Notes: generated from the letters alone by a model not told the origin. A stretch of 64,000 nucleotides of DNA from Megalonaias nervosa (GCA_016617855.1 JAECUM010093605.1:1-64000); one strand, 5' to 3'; positions 1 through 11,692 are shown, numbered from the stretch's first letter. Numbers and translations are program-made.

Positions 1-621
1 AGATGACATATGGCTCCCATCAGAAATGAAGGTTTCAATATTGGCAAAGTCTCGAAATATATAATTACGGTGTTTGCATCAAAATGTTTTGACATAAATT
101 TTCAAAAATATAGAACCATACAAGTTTATGTCAGCTTACTTCAATTTTATGTTCGTTTTGAACACTGATAAAGCCCATAAACATGGCCATACATGCAAAC
201 TTAAGCTAGAAACTCAGAAACACAAGAGTCTTAGTGCATGTGCCATTAGACATGGTGGAAACAATACTCTGTGTATGTTTGACTTGTGAACAACGAACAT
301 AGTTGTGGCATTTGATAAATGATTTTGAAAATAAGCAGTAAAGTTTAGACGCTGCTGCCGAAAAGAGCATACCTACGATATCTACCTTCCAAAGCAGGTT
401 AGACATCAAAAACAGCGGGTAAGATACTGTAGTTTCCTTTATGCGTTATTAAAAACATGTGTCCTTTTTCTATTTAAGAGAATGAAGAATTCTTTCGATC
501 CAATTTTCTTTCACCTATTATCATTGTCTTGTACTACTTTTCTTCATCGTTTTGTTCTGTTCCTTTTTTACTTATATTTCTAGCTTTCTTTTTTCTTTCT
601 GTCTTTCATTCCTGCTTCAAG
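1..621. other. non-coding upstream stretch
   Basis: I see no convincing coding region here. The last 100 bases are very pyrimidine-rich and end in a CAAG acceptor, which suits the branch and polypyrimidine tract of the exon that follows. Confidence 0.5.
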
Positions 622-832
622 ATCCAATCACTTGTCTGTGATTGAAGATATTATTGTTATGCTGGACAACATGGATGTTGAGGCCGATATAAGGAATCTT
701 GAGGCAAAATTCATAAACAAGCATGAATGCCCTGTCTTTACGGTACATTTTCGATTTTTATCGCAGATAAATAGGAGAGAATTTATTGCATACTTGCACG
801 ACATCGTTTTTTGTTTACCAATCACTTTAGAG
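622..832 (+). CDS. putative upstream exon of the SH3-domain gene
   Basis: An open stretch of 70 codons lies between a strong polypyrimidine tract ending CAAG and a GAG|GTTACC donor. It starts with one base of a split codon and ends at a codon boundary, which matches the phase of the next exon at 1756. The peptide looks like a compact helical domain with regularly spaced hydrophobics (begins SNHLSVIEDIIVML). I do not recognise the domain; a death-fold-like bundle is only a guess. An antisense ORF covers the same bases, so coding status rests on the splice signals and phase. Confidence 0.42.
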
Positions 833-1215
833 GTTACCTTTTAATGCATGAATATTAAATATGTAAAGAAAAAAAATCATCTATTTTAATCTTCATATGA
901 GAATAGATGTAGGAAACTTCGTCTGCCAAAATAGTGACAAGGAAACATAAAATGCAATTTCGACTATTTCTGAACCATTTGTACTACTTGACAAATGAAA
1001 ATGATAATTATGCACAGTGAACCTAGACTGATGATGAAATGTAAAATTTACCAGAAGTCATTGTTAAATATCTAAAGGATATTTTTAAAAATATAATTAT
1101 GCATAACAAAAACAAATGTTAGAGATTATTATGCATCATAATAATGGACAAAGGTAATTAATATCGACGAACAACTGGCCTACATAAAATAGGAATGTCA
1201 TTATTATTTCTTTGT

Positions 1216-1218
<3 letters not shown>

Positions 1219-1253
<35 letters not shown>

Positions 1254-1386
1254 CCCAAGATGGACGACAACGATATCATTAATGATGATAAACATCACAT
1301 TGATTTTTTGCATAGAAAGATGAATCACCATTCTCGTTCAAATCGTTTTGAGGAAAAATATGTGTAATTTGATTTAAACTGGTCCT

Positions 1387-1423
<37 letters not shown>

Positions 1424-1495
1424 AGATGATAATAATAATAATAATAAGAAGAAGAAGAAGAAGAAGAAGAAAAAGAACAACAACAACAACAACAA
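1219..1495. repeat. AAT / AAG / AAC trinucleotide microsatellites
   Basis: Two AAT-type runs (about 1219-1252 and 1389-1447) are followed by short AAG and AAC runs. All lie in the putative intron between the exons at 622 and 1756. Confidence 0.9.
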
Positions 1496-1627
1496 GGATA
1501 ATTACAAAAGGATGACAACACACGATGTCATCAATACAGTCAAGACTTGAGTCATACGATTAATTACCAGTTTTCTTCTAATCCGATTGAAGACTTGAGT
1601 GAGTGAAAACTTGATTGAAACAATTAT

Positions 1628-1745
1628 TCAGATATTTTTTCTGTCCACATTAGAGATAAATGGATCTTGTTTCTGTCCACATTAAAGATAAATGGATCTT
1701 TTTCTATCCACATCAGAGATAAAGGAGTCCTTTATCTATCCACGT
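1628..1745. repeat. short tandem repeat, about 37 bp unit
   Basis: Three to four degenerate copies of a unit containing TCTGTCCACATTAGAGATAAA sit directly before the acceptor of the exon at 1756 and supply part of its pyrimidine-rich upstream sequence. Confidence 0.75.
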
Positions 1746-1755
1746 TTTATCATAG

Positions 1756-2000
1756 GACTTTGATGAGAAGAATCCAAACCAGCAAAATGAGATAAAGACT
1801 TGGTTTAAGAAGCTGAATTTGGGGATCAGAAAGAGAAACCAACTTGGCATACGTCGAGAGGTCATCATGTCTGATGAGAGTGACCCCAACCTGGTAAAGG
1901 AAATAACAATATCTGATGACGATTCAGATTATATAAAAGTCATAACAACGCCCAGTGATACTGTAGATGATAACGATGACGAAGAATCGGATACAGATAT
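1756..2000 (+). CDS. SH3-domain protein gene, exon with acidic region
   Basis: The exon opens after CATAG and closes at a consensus donor (GATAT|GTAAGT). It reads DFDEKNPNQQNEIKTW at its start, then a basic patch (RKRNQLGIRR), then a strongly acidic, Ser/Thr-rich stretch ending DDDNDDEESDTD-like. It ends with two bases of a codon, completed by the first base of the exon at 3597. Low-complexity acidic stretches like this are typical of disordered linkers. It is the second exon of the reconstructed series (622, 1756, 3597, 4014, 4317, 5076, 7215). Confidence 0.7.
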
Positions 2001-2256
2001 GTAAGTACATACATTATATCGTTTGCCATTTGCGACTATGTTACCATAGTATTGGGTTGCTATTTGCTTAAGGCATTCCTCAAATCTAAAGCTAAATACA
2101 GGAATAATAGCAAACGTAGTCAGAACAGGTGAGTAAGGCTAGTTCACAGAAACAGTCAGTTACAATAGGCACTTTGTTATTCAATATCACCCACGATGCA
2201 GGTATTAAGTTTAATGTAAAATTGAAGTGTTTAAAACAGTGTTGCAATGAAAATAA

Positions 2257-2394
<138 letters not shown>

Positions 2395-2499
2395 GTTTCA
2401 TATCTTTTGTTGTGAGTTCTCCATAGTGACTCTAATATGTAGGAGTAAAGAATTGTTCTTCGAATTAGTATTTAGTGTTTGTTTTGTGTATGCAAGATG

Positions 2500-2560
2500 T
2501 GCCTTCCACTGACGAAGAGCTTGTCTTGCTCGAAACGTTTAGACACCGCTTTGAAGTTCT
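2500..2560 (+). mobile_element. Penelope-like element terminal fragment, possible hammerhead core
   Basis: Positions 2509-2515 read CTGACGA and 2532-2537 read GAAACG, with a GAGC/GCTC pair between them. This is the order of a hammerhead ribozyme core (CUGANGA, stem II, GAAA). Very similar CTGA-GAAACG signatures occur in the terminal repeats of Penelope-like retroelements, which are known to carry hammerheads. I could not confidently pair stems I and III, so the call is tentative. Confidence 0.35.
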
Positions 2561-2764
2561 GAATTTTTGCCATTTTGAAACACGCACTCAAGATTTATTG
2601 AGGATTCTATTTTGAATCATAAGAAACAAAAGAAACATCGCTTTATTTTGAGGATTTCACCACTAACCTTCAAGCTGACGACACTTGTATAAGGGTGCTT
2701 ATTTGTGCGAAATTAAGGGACTAATCTTACATCTAATATTTTTATCATATACTCTCGATAACCA

Positions 2765-2865
2765 ACGTAATGACTTTTGTTAGCCCTAAGGAGTAACTTA
2801 ACAGGACAACAAAATTGGTGGCATTTGTTACCCCTAAGGAGTGACTTAGCAGGACAATATGGAGA
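2765..2865. repeat. direct duplication, about 55 bp unit
   Basis: Two adjacent similar copies share the core CCTAAGGAGTRACTTARCAGG. The repeat lies in an intron of the SH3-domain gene and shows no coding potential. Confidence 0.75.
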
Positions 2866-3596
2866 ACAATGATAGACTCGGTTGGGTGGCCACCCATATA
2901 ACTCTTACACATACCACCTGCATATTGATGCCAGAACGGAAGATATGTAAATCGAATGTTTGTTTTATTTGAAGTGCCATCCTTTGACTAGAAAGATATA
3001 TACAAAAATTCAATATCAACTGAGTTTATTAGTCTTACAAAATTTACTGAACTCTTTTTGATTTCCCTAATGTTATAATGTGTCAGAAAATGACTTTGAT
3101 ATTATTCCTGATTCAAGTTACTGTCGATTGACAATTTAGAACTACGTCATCACTGGCATTCAACCAGTCAAACACCTCTGTCTCTTTTGTGCAGGTGATT
3201 GACTGTACTTTTGTCGTTTTAGACCTGCTCTTTTTGTTTAAAAACTAGATATGTATAACCAATAACACGTTGAAATGTATTCCCAACATTTTCCCAGATT
3301 CATTTTGTGAAATTCCGTAATGACGAAATTGGACTCTTATAAGCCAAGACGAAGGTTAAGATCTGAGTAAACCAAACGTTTTCACCTACCAGATACGGGC
3401 GTCAAGCCTGTTGTAACCTGTATGTGTAAATTATCAGTCCAAAGAGACGAAATTAGGAGTTATGGACCTATTTTTGAGGGGATGCGACCAATCTGATTAC
3501 TTCCGCCTGGAAGGGAACTAACTCAGATACTAAAACTAATAATAATGTTCTTTGTAAGAACAAAGTATGATTGTATGATTTCTATTTCTCCCCAAG

Positions 3597-3721
3597 ATTT
3601 GAGATCTGTGAAAATGGACGAGAGATTAAAATGAAGTATAAACCACAAGCCACGACTTCAGATGTACGTGCAATTGCTAAGCACGAGAAACTACCCAACG
3701 AAACTAGCATCACTGTCAAAG
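3597..3721 (+). CDS. SH3-domain protein gene, exon 3
   Basis: The exon is preceded by CTCCCCAAG and ends AAAG|GTTTGT. Its first base completes the codon left by the exon at 1756, and its last base starts one completed at 4014. The peptide (FEICENGREIKMKYKP, then DVRAIAKHEKLPNE) alternates short strands and a helix in a way that recalls a small ubiquitin-like or PB1-like fold. That resemblance is weak and I would not name a domain from it. Confidence 0.68.
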
Positions 3722-4013
3722 GTTTGTATAGTGTTTCTATATTTTTGGACGTGGGATGTTTTGTGACGAGAAGAAATGACATTATATCTTTTTAGCCAAA
3801 GAGACCCGTAACGTTTTTGCTGTCAGTCCAACTTATTGTTACTGTGAAGTTAAATTCGCTAGCCAGGGGTCAATCCATTATACAGCTTTATATTAAGTGA
3901 TTTTAAAAAATCTGATAATTGTTTTAAAGCACAAAATACTATATATCTAAATAAATGATCACTAAAAGGTATCAAAATTAATACACAACAAATGTCGTCT
4001 TCTTTATCTACAG

Positions 4014-4150
4014 CTTCCTCGAAACCAGAACATTCTGGTCTCCCTAATGCTATAGAGTCTGACAGCGAGACAGAGATGTGGGTGATTCCCAAGAGGAACC
4101 GCATAACTGAGCTTAACGTAGATACTGACGCCACAACCGTACCACCCAAG
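4014..4150 (+). CDS. SH3-domain protein gene, exon 4
   Basis: Acceptor CTACAG and donor AAG|GTAGGC bound the exon, which starts with two bases of a split codon and ends at a codon boundary. The encoded peptide is Ser/Thr and acid rich (includes AIESDSETEMWVIPKRNR) and is probably a disordered linker with possible phosphorylation sites. Confidence 0.68.
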
Positions 4151-4316
4151 GTAGGCTGTACCCCATACATCGTAGAGACAGACAGACAGACAAACAGAGA
4201 GATTAATTAAGAATTAATTTAATTAATGTATTACGAGAACTTAAGATATGTATATATCACAAGGCCCATATCATTGATTGTTGTTATAACGTCATCGCTT
4301 TCTTCCTCTTTTACAG

Positions 4317-4359
4317 CTGACAAGAAAGGCAAAGAAACCAGTCAAAAAGAAACGAAAAG
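4317..4359 (+). CDS. SH3-domain protein gene, lysine-rich micro-exon
   Basis: A 43 bp exon lies between CTTTTACAG and GTAACT. It encodes LTRKAKKPVKKKRK, a dense basic patch that would serve as a nuclear localisation or phospholipid/nucleic acid contact signal; either role is inference. Its phases fit both neighbours: in at a codon boundary, out after one base. Confidence 0.62.
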
Positions 4360-4732
4360 GTAACTTAGTAAGCTAACGAATTGCAAAACAACTTTTATGG
4401 AAGCACTGAAATGGTGGGTGGAGGCGTTTTTAAACGTGGGATATGGAATGAGTGAACGGAGCTTTACTTGATCATGAGCAATTGATATGTGGACAAAAAG
4501 AGCTCTTCTTTTACATTTAACAGTATAGTAATCATTTCTCTTAGACTTTATGTAATCTCCAATTAATTGTTTATTTTATTTTACAAATGGTGAACTTCTC
4601 TTTTACATGATCATCGTAAATAAAGTATTAGATTTATTTGTGTCTTTTGACTGAATCTGTGAATAGATCGGAAAGCAAAACGGTCAGCAAATGAGATCAT
4701 GAATTCACCAAATTTTAATTACAAATTTCTTG

Positions 4733-4856
4733 TCATTGCTTAGTTATGCCTTTCTTTTAATTGTCTAATTATACCTTTCTTGAAGTTGTTTAATTATACT
4801 TTTTGTAATTGTTTAGTTATACGTTCTTGTAATTGTTTAATAATACCTTTCTTGTT
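4733..4856. repeat. tandem repeat, about 25-28 bp unit
   Basis: About five degenerate units of the form TTGTTTAATTATACCTTTCT lie upstream of the exon at 5076. Part of the array is also present in the inverted copy near 9.25 kb. Confidence 0.8.
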
Positions 4857-5075
4857 TCGAATAAATTCATATCCAATTACCTCCAGTAAAGTATCAAAGT
4901 TTTCTCATGAACATAGAGCTTTCTCAAGAAATTAGCAAATCCAGGAGATCAAGTGATTCAGAAATATAAATCATTTTAACTTTTCTTCTATTATTATTAG
5001 TAGTAGTAGTAGTAGTTGTACTAGTAGTAGTATTCGTTTGCATCAGTTGTGAATAACTTCAAATCATAATCTCAG

Positions 5076-5330
5076 AGTCAGCAGTAAGCATCAAACCTAT
5101 TAAAGAATCAAGAAAGGTCTCGGACAAGGGTCAGACAGAAGTCAATTCCGAAAAATGTATGGTCAAGGACAAGGTAGAAGAAAACGCTATGGTCATGGTC
5201 GAGAGCACTGATTCAGACGCTGACACCGAAGTTCCAGATGCAGCAGAGGTCAGAAACTTAGCCAATGTGAAGGTCATTGCTATCGAAGACTACATTGCAC
5301 AAAACAGGGATGAGCTCACCCTTAAGACTG
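5076..5330 (+). CDS. SH3-domain protein gene, exon with first half of the SH3 fold
   Basis: Acceptor AATCTCAG and donor AAGACTG|GTAAGT bound the exon. After a charged linker the peptide reads VKVIAIEDYIAQNRDELTLKTG. This is the N-terminal half of an SH3 domain: the ALYDY-like strand is AIEDYIA and the DELSL-like motif is DELTLKTG. SH3 domains bind proline-rich peptides in signalling and cytoskeletal complexes. The fold is split by the intron before 7215, a common arrangement. The exon has a broken inverted duplicate at 8.8-9.0 kb. Confidence 0.8.
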
Positions 5331-6117
5331 GTAAGTACTAATTATATTTAAGCCTGCCTTTGATTTTATAAATGATATAAGGACACTTGACTTGATCCCT
5401 AAAGTGACCCTACTACCTTATTGTTATGGATAAACTATGTCGGATTGAGATTGCGGCACATACACACCCTTCAACTGCATAAATCAATGTGAATCGTACA
5501 GTGTACTCCTCATGTCGTACATCTGCATCAATCGCTTTGAATCGTACAGTGTAGTGTCCTTATCGTATAAATCATTGGTGGAAAATGTCTTACATATGCA
5601 TTTCATCAATTATATCTTCACTTGCATAATATAGTCTCTCTTTCTACGAATAAACGATCAGACAGAAAGAAACCTTTAATGAACTCCTTGACGTCATAAA
5701 GTTTATTTATTATATTACGGTTAGATAAAAAGTTCTCACAACATAAATTAAGCATTTTTGAAAGTCCAGGTGGCGGTAATTTGTTGCTGGTTAAATGAGG
5801 AAAACCGTAGAACCGTGAGAAATCATAGACCTTGGATGCGCGGCCACATACACGTGCACTTTACGAAATTGGGGATCGAACCCAGGACTGCAGAGGTGTG
5901 TCCTACCATTGCTCTTTTCAGACACTAGCTTGATATCTGTAAAGAAGAGCATCTGTTTATGATACAATAAAATGTAAGACCTGCAGGTCAACACAGACTA
6001 TTGGATACGGTGTTGCTGATAATGAGCCGGTTTCAGTGAAGATGGGAAAATACGAGGTAAGGTTGATTGTGACACAGACACCAAATTATATACACTGTAA
6101 AATCGAGTCGTCCTCGC

Positions 6118-6582
6118 GATCTGCGAGTACATTCTACCTTGTTTTCTCATTAGTAAAGTTTGTTATGCGTGTGATTTGGATTTTTAACGCATCTTTAACA
6201 ATTTTTCAGTCATACCGCTACGATGTCTGCAGTGTGGCAGTTTATAGTGATGCCTAGCACTGAGGCATCATGCCGCCACAGAGGTTCGTTACAAATAAAA
6301 TTAGGAGCCTAACCTGTAATAATATATTATTACAGGTTAGGCTCCTAATTTTATTTGTAACGAACCTCTGTGATGCCACAGATATGTAACATGATGTCCC
6401 ACCCATCACATTATCCTGACACCAGGCTGACCAGTCCTAAGACTAACCTCTTAATGCTGACCGACTAGTGAAGCAGCTACTAGTACCATTTTTATAAGTC
6501 TTTGGCATGAGTCGGCCGGGGTCTGAACCCTCAACCTCCCGTCTCCGGGGCGGCTGCCCTAACCACTAGGCCACCGGAGCAG
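6118..6582 (-). mobile_element. tRNA-derived SINE, copy 1, interrupted by a palindrome
   Basis: On the minus strand the element begins with a tRNA-like head (GGCCTAGTGGTTAGGGC as A-box region, GGTTCAGACCC as B box) and continues into a body that also occurs at 60,212-60,535. Shared body landmarks include CTAACCTCTTAATGCTGA and CTGCAGTGTGGCAGTTTATA. Compared with the clean copy, this one is split by the 96 bp palindrome at 6277-6372. SINEs are mobilised by LINE machinery; the tRNA-like head would be an internal Pol III promoter. Confidence 0.75.
6277..6372. repeat. perfect 96 bp palindrome (foldback MITE)
   Basis: The sequence is a perfect inverted repeat with 48 bp arms and no spacer, centred between 6324 and 6325, with ends CACAGAGGTTCG / CGAACCTCTGTG. 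It interrupts the SINE body. GCCACA is repeated on both sides in an imperfect way, suggesting insertion with a short duplication. The arms are identical, so it is young, kept identical by conversion, or an assembly artefact. Confidence 0.85.
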
Positions 6583-7214
6583 CACAAAGAATGTTTCAAA
6601 AGTGTGTGTAAGAATAGAATTACCAGTGCAATTCGTAAAAGAAACTCAGTCGGACAGAAGCTTTATTATATATAAACTGTATAGTAAAATAGTTCCTGCT
6701 ATACCCCTATTCAAATATAATTCGCTTAACAAACTGGCCATCTAATATGTTTGTAAGTGTAATTTGATCGGGCATGACATTATCAGCTGATATAGATAAT
6801 TTCAAAGTACAATTTTATCAAGCACTCTTTTGGCATGTTTGGGTGATGAGAGATACAACAATGGAATACTTATATGCCATGGATAATAATAAACTTCTTT
6901 TTGTATGAATATTCGTGTATGTCAAAAACGGGCTGATGCTTTCTCCTACAAGGTCGCAATTTTTGTATCCTCTGCCCAAGTGGACAGCGACACACGGGTA
7001 ATCACTTTTATGTGTTCAATGCAGCGACGACATTACTGTTAATATATTATTGAACTGGTGTGGGTTGTTTGTTGATTTTTTTATTATTTTTGTTTGTTTG
7101 TTTTTTCTCAATCTAGTTACGGGGTAAAGGAGCATACCTCATGGTGCGTTTTACTAAAACGACAATATACGTTTGAACCATTTTGTGTGCATATTTTTTT
7201 ATTTTGTGTTATAG

Positions 7215-7408
7215 GTCAGAATATTAAGCAAAAGATCCCAGCTAATTCAGACGGCATGGCATACGGATGGATCCGGAAGGGGAAGCTGAGTAGGAAGATT
7301 TACGGGTATTACCCAGCCAACTTAGTCAAGCTCAAACCAGAGAAGGAAAAGATAGAAATTCGTGCCCAGCTCTCTAAAAAAGGAGGAATTCTAAAATTAG
7401 CTTCCTAA
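7215..7408 (+). CDS. SH3-domain protein gene, terminal exon
   Basis: The exon follows GTGTTATAG and ends in TAA at 7406-7408. It begins with two bases that complete a Gly codon with the exon at 5076. It supplies the second half of the SH3 domain: GWIRKGK is the conserved Trp region and GYYPANLVKL the ALYDY-partner strand (usual form G-x-FPxNYV). A short basic tail follows (KPEKEKIEIRAQLSKKGG). The joined gene therefore encodes a protein with a single C-terminal SH3 domain. I do not recognise the orthologue, so no symbol is given. Confidence 0.82.
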
Positions 7409-7409
7409 T

Positions 7410-7760
7410 TGTTGTATATGATTTCTACCTTCCTATACTTTTTCGAACCGTAACAAACATTTATGCATGATTGCTTTCTACATTCCTGTACTTACTCGTA
7501 CCATTTCACATATTTGCATGCAATAAATTTCTACATTCCCATAAAGAACATGTGTGCATGATTGATTGCTCCTGCCCATACTTATTCGAACCATACGCAC
7601 TCAAGCCCTAGCTACTCGTACCATATGAAACACTAGAGCATGATAGATTTCTACCTACCTGTACCATCTTCAACATATATACATAATAGGTTTTTTGTAC
7701 TTACTCGAAACCCTATGGAACATTTGGCCACGGTAGATGTCTACCTACTCCAGTAAATCA
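7410..7760. repeat. degenerate tandem array at the 3' end of the SH3 gene
   Basis: About five or six diverged units of 60-75 bp share the pattern TTTCTACMTTCCTRTACTTACTCGAACC followed by a CAT-rich segment. The array would form the 3' untranslated or immediate downstream region of the SH3 gene. Confidence 0.6.
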
Positions 7761-8814
7761 GACCCAAAATCCGTATTGGTATCTTAGTTTTTAAGGAACA
7801 ATCTCATTGGTTCTTAAAACATCGCAATTATTGCAGACATACTGTCCGCAACACATCGGTGCACATATCGACTGTTTCCAGACATTTACTGAATTTCTTG
7901 CTGCTCTTCACTTACGATCAGTCAAGTTTCCTCTCTGCGATTAGTAAAGCATATTTCCGTATCTAATCCGATGTTGGGATGATTATAAATCCAGTTGGAA
8001 TCACGTAACCCTACCTCCTGTCGTCTTTTGGAATTACCTGAATACATCGGCGGATAATCGACTCATCCATACATATTGAGCGACCAATCAGATGGTCCTC
8101 TGCCCATTCGAAATGGTTCGTTTGATTATATGACTCGGAACTCTGTCGATTTATCACGTGGCTGTCAAGTGATGAATGCCTCGTCATGTGACTATTATCA
8201 TCACTCAACAAAGCGCCATATTACAAAATGGATGGATTGATTGACAGTGTTCAAAACAGTTTGGGTTCCAATGTAAAATTAATCCGTTTTGTAATTCGGC
8301 GCGTTATAACAATGAAAGTCGCATCTTATTGATTGCCCGATATTCATGGAACAGTGGATTACAGGCTTATGTCGCATTATAATTTGAATGGCGCTAGGCG
8401 CCAGCGTTGTGCGATTCCATGTGGATTTACCAGATGTCGAACATCGATCTTAATATAGAAATATCCCGTACAGATCAACAAAGGCCTCTTCAACTGACTG
8501 TAAGAACCGCAAAAATGTCTGCAAGTGTCTGAAATCAATCGATATGTGCGCTGGTGTTTTATGGACCAATCGGTCGGCAATAATTGCAATGTATCATGAA
8601 TAGGTGAGATCAGATGCCAAATCACTAACATACCAATAAAATACCGGTTTGGATGGCTGTTTTATCAGACTAATGCAGCACATACTTGATTAAGATATCA
8701 TCAGTAATCCTTATCTGAAATGCTTTTCTTTAGCCATGCATAGGTTAAATGTGGCTTGAAGCAGATAGCTTCACTCCATGGAAATAGATATATCCGACGA
8801 CCAGTTAAAATATA
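7761..8814. other. intergenic, with a dispersed repeat
   Basis: No coding region is supported; the minus-strand open frames show no domain. About 7985-8230 resembles about 38,445-38,640 (shared landmarks AAATCCAG, CCTCCTGTC, GATCAGATG-like), so both are copies of one interspersed family. Confidence 0.5.
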
Positions 8815-9057
8815 GATGATCAAGATGGCTAAGTTTGTGACCTCTGCTGTATCTGGACTTCGGTGTCATTGTCTGAATTAGACCTTTCGACCATGACTAT
8901 GGCTTTTCCTTGACCTTGTCCTACACCTTACATTTTTCGGAATTGATTTCCGTCCGACCCTTGTCCGATACTTTTCTTGATTCTTTAATAGGTTTGGTGC
9001 TTTCTGCTGAATCTGAGATTATTTATGATGTGAAGTTGTTAACAACTGATGCAATCA

Positions 9058-9128
<71 letters not shown>

Positions 9129-9300
9129 AACAAATATATATTTCTGAATCACGTGATCTCGAGTATCTCATTTCATGGGAATAATCGATGTTTAAGAGAG
9201 AGCTTTGATACTTTACTGGAGGAAACTGGATAGGAATTTATTCGAAACAAGAAATGTATAATTAAACAATTATAAGAAAGATATAATTCAACAGTTACGG
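8815..9300 (-). pseudogene. inverted partial duplicate of the SH3-gene exon 5 region
   Basis: Read on the minus strand, this matches about 4750-5270, including the intron segment before the exon, the CTCAG acceptor and the first half of exon 5. The copied frame is closed by an in-frame TAG shortly after the GTATCGGACAAGGG segment, and single-base changes are scattered through it. The intronic microsatellite has become AAT plus GATA runs at about 9058-9127. It cannot encode the SH3 half and is a dead segmental copy in inverted orientation about 4 kb away. Confidence 0.8.
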
Positions 9301-9523
9301 GGAAAATATATCTAAATGTATAAACTGTAATATTATTAGTGATATGTGAGAAAAATTAAAAGTAGGCCATCATGTTTTATTTGTGGTATAATAAGACAAG
9401 GAGAAATTAACATTAGTCCGCTATTTTCATAGGCTTCTGGGGACAATAAGAATTAATATTAGACAAAAACCCATTTTATTTCATGTAAATCGTAACAATG
9501 ACCTTACTCAACAGACCATACAA

Positions 9524-9562
<39 letters not shown>

Positions 9563-10886
9563 TCATGATGTGACAGAGATAAAGCTATCCCCTTTCCATC
9601 CTCATAATCCTTATAGCTTAGCTATATTAATATTATCATACACTGAGTGGGAGCGGGTAAGAGAAGTGAGAGAAAGATTTTGATAGAGACAGACAGACAG
9701 ACAGATAGACACAGGGATGGTAGAAACAGAAAACTGACCCGTCGTTGTCTCTTGTTTTTGCGGCATTATAGTACAAGAAGAAATTAACATTACTTTCGAC
9801 TTTTTTATGACTTTCTGCGGACAAGGGTAAATCCAATGTTAAAAATACTCATTGGCATATTTGTTTCAGTCATCAATATCTGAAAACCAGTATTATATTT
9901 TCAAATATTGTCAAATGAATGGAGTAAATATGGCGTGTGCCAAATTTGAATCTAAAATTTTGTTAGACTGTATTCCCTATACTCTCAGCTGGCAAAGCAT
10001 GTGCCATAACATGGGAATGTTACAATTCCCTACCATGAACTGATTCCAACTTATTCGCAAGCTGGAGATACAGACTCTAACTCTATCGCCGTCTGGAATC
10101 AGACCACACACAAATGGAGCCCAAGTCTAATTTTAGAGCATTTTTTCCTTTCTCCTTTTGGTGGTGATACAAGAGTTAAATTTAGGCATTCTTGGTATGG
10201 ATTTAAAGGTAATTGTTTATTCTTTAGAATATGAGCTTATGGTGTGGTTATCTGTGTGTGTTTCGGTGACAGTTTACAGTGAGTAATAAGGTCTTGGTGA
10301 TGATCCGGAAGTTAAATCTGTGTTCCATTGCACGTTGGTGTGTTTACACTCCAGCCTCTCAAAATAATGCCGGTGAACCTATGACAAGAACTTCACCGTT
10401 AAGTCATCTCTGAAGGTATTTTAGATTAACATATGATTTGTATTGATTGTCACACAGTGGAAAGTTCAGTACTGAGAAACAAATGTAGGGAACATATAGT
10501 AAATTAATTGTGTTCTGGGTCCGTCTGAAAATAAATGCCGAAAATTGGGTCACACAAATAAATCTAACCAATGAAATTGCTTGTAACGATGAAGTGTTGT
10601 GATCTAGATTTAAGTCATGCAGTGGAAATTGTTGTCTATAAACAGGCGTATAGAGATTATATTATTGTGACTTGCTTATTTTCAAACTAACAAATTTAGA
10701 ATCAAGTTGAGATTTCCTTGTTTTTTAATGTTGTGAGTTTGTGCAAGTTCTGTAAACGGCAAACATTCAACAAGATATTAGTTTTCGCCAAGGTGAAGAC
10801 GGATTGTAAAATTTTTCGGTTCTAGTTTTCAAATTAAAGTAACACAGCATTTTTTTTTTTTTCAAGTAATCATTTCGACTATTTGT
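9301..10886. other. intergenic, repeat-rich
   Basis: An ATT run lies at about 9524-9562 and short GACA runs near 9690. The segment around 9395-9480 is partly repeated at 9755-9860 (both contain AAGRAGAAATTAACATTA). No coding region is supported. Confidence 0.5.
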
Positions 10887-11692
10887 CTAGTATGTTCCCG
10901 GGCGTGAGTTTATCTGAGTAAACTTATTCACAAGCGTTAGCAATGGTAAAACATCCTTGAAGGGATCGATACCTCCATGATCCATAAATAACTGTCGAAA
11001 CTGTGTGCAACAACGTCGTAAAATGTCTCCTTGGCATCTGCAATATTTCAACATTTCTTCATGAAAGTCAAAGGAGTCTGACGATTTAGTTTGGTACCAG
11101 ACGTAGGATGCTTCAGCGGCGTTCTGAGTGCAGGGCATTAGTGTTGAATTTCTTTCTGGTAAGTACGAGAGCATTACGTGCTGACTGGCTACGGTATTAA
11201 AAAAGAAGTGTGGCAGATAGTCTTCAGTCATTTCTGTCCTTCCAGACATTTCAGGCATTCTACTCAAAAGTGTAGCCGAATGAATCTTTAAACTGTACTT
11301 TCCCAGTTTCATGTAATTTATTTGTGTCCGTTCATGTCAGGAGATTCGGTGCCTTGTTCTGAATAATATTTCAAAAGAAATTGTCCGTCGTGTCCCGAGA
11401 AATTGTGCGTCATAAATGTAGCGCTTTGATGACAGTTCCCTCAACGCTGAAGTTTCACCTCTCTCCAAGTGTCATATATAGGGTCTAGAATCAATTCGGC
11501 AAAATCAGCAAGAGTACGAGAGTCCAGAAATATCTTTTCTGATCCTCCTGGAATGACACTACAATTTGGACAGTAAAAAAAATAAACGTTTTTGAATGCG
11601 TTTGTCACAAGCACGGTGAGCCACACACATTTTTGAGATGTGGATTCCAATCTCTTGTGAACATCCAAAGTCAAGAAAGATAAAACCCACAA
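10887..11692 (-). pseudogene. fragment of a viral-type family B DNA polymerase (exonuclease domain)
   Basis: Three pieces in different minus-strand frames follow one another in the order expected for a protein-primed PolB of Polinton/adintovirus type. The first (11,441-11,692) precedes the exonuclease core. A middle piece in another frame (about 11,330-11,410) contains AHNFSGHDGQFLL, the Exo II signature. The last (10,887-11,312) contains a TEDYLPHFFF segment and YCRCQGDILRRCCTQF, an Exo III-like motif followed by the usual FRxLF...GxDPF sequence. No palm domain is seen. It differs from the polymerase at 31-33 kb and so marks a second, older element lineage. Confidence 0.72.
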
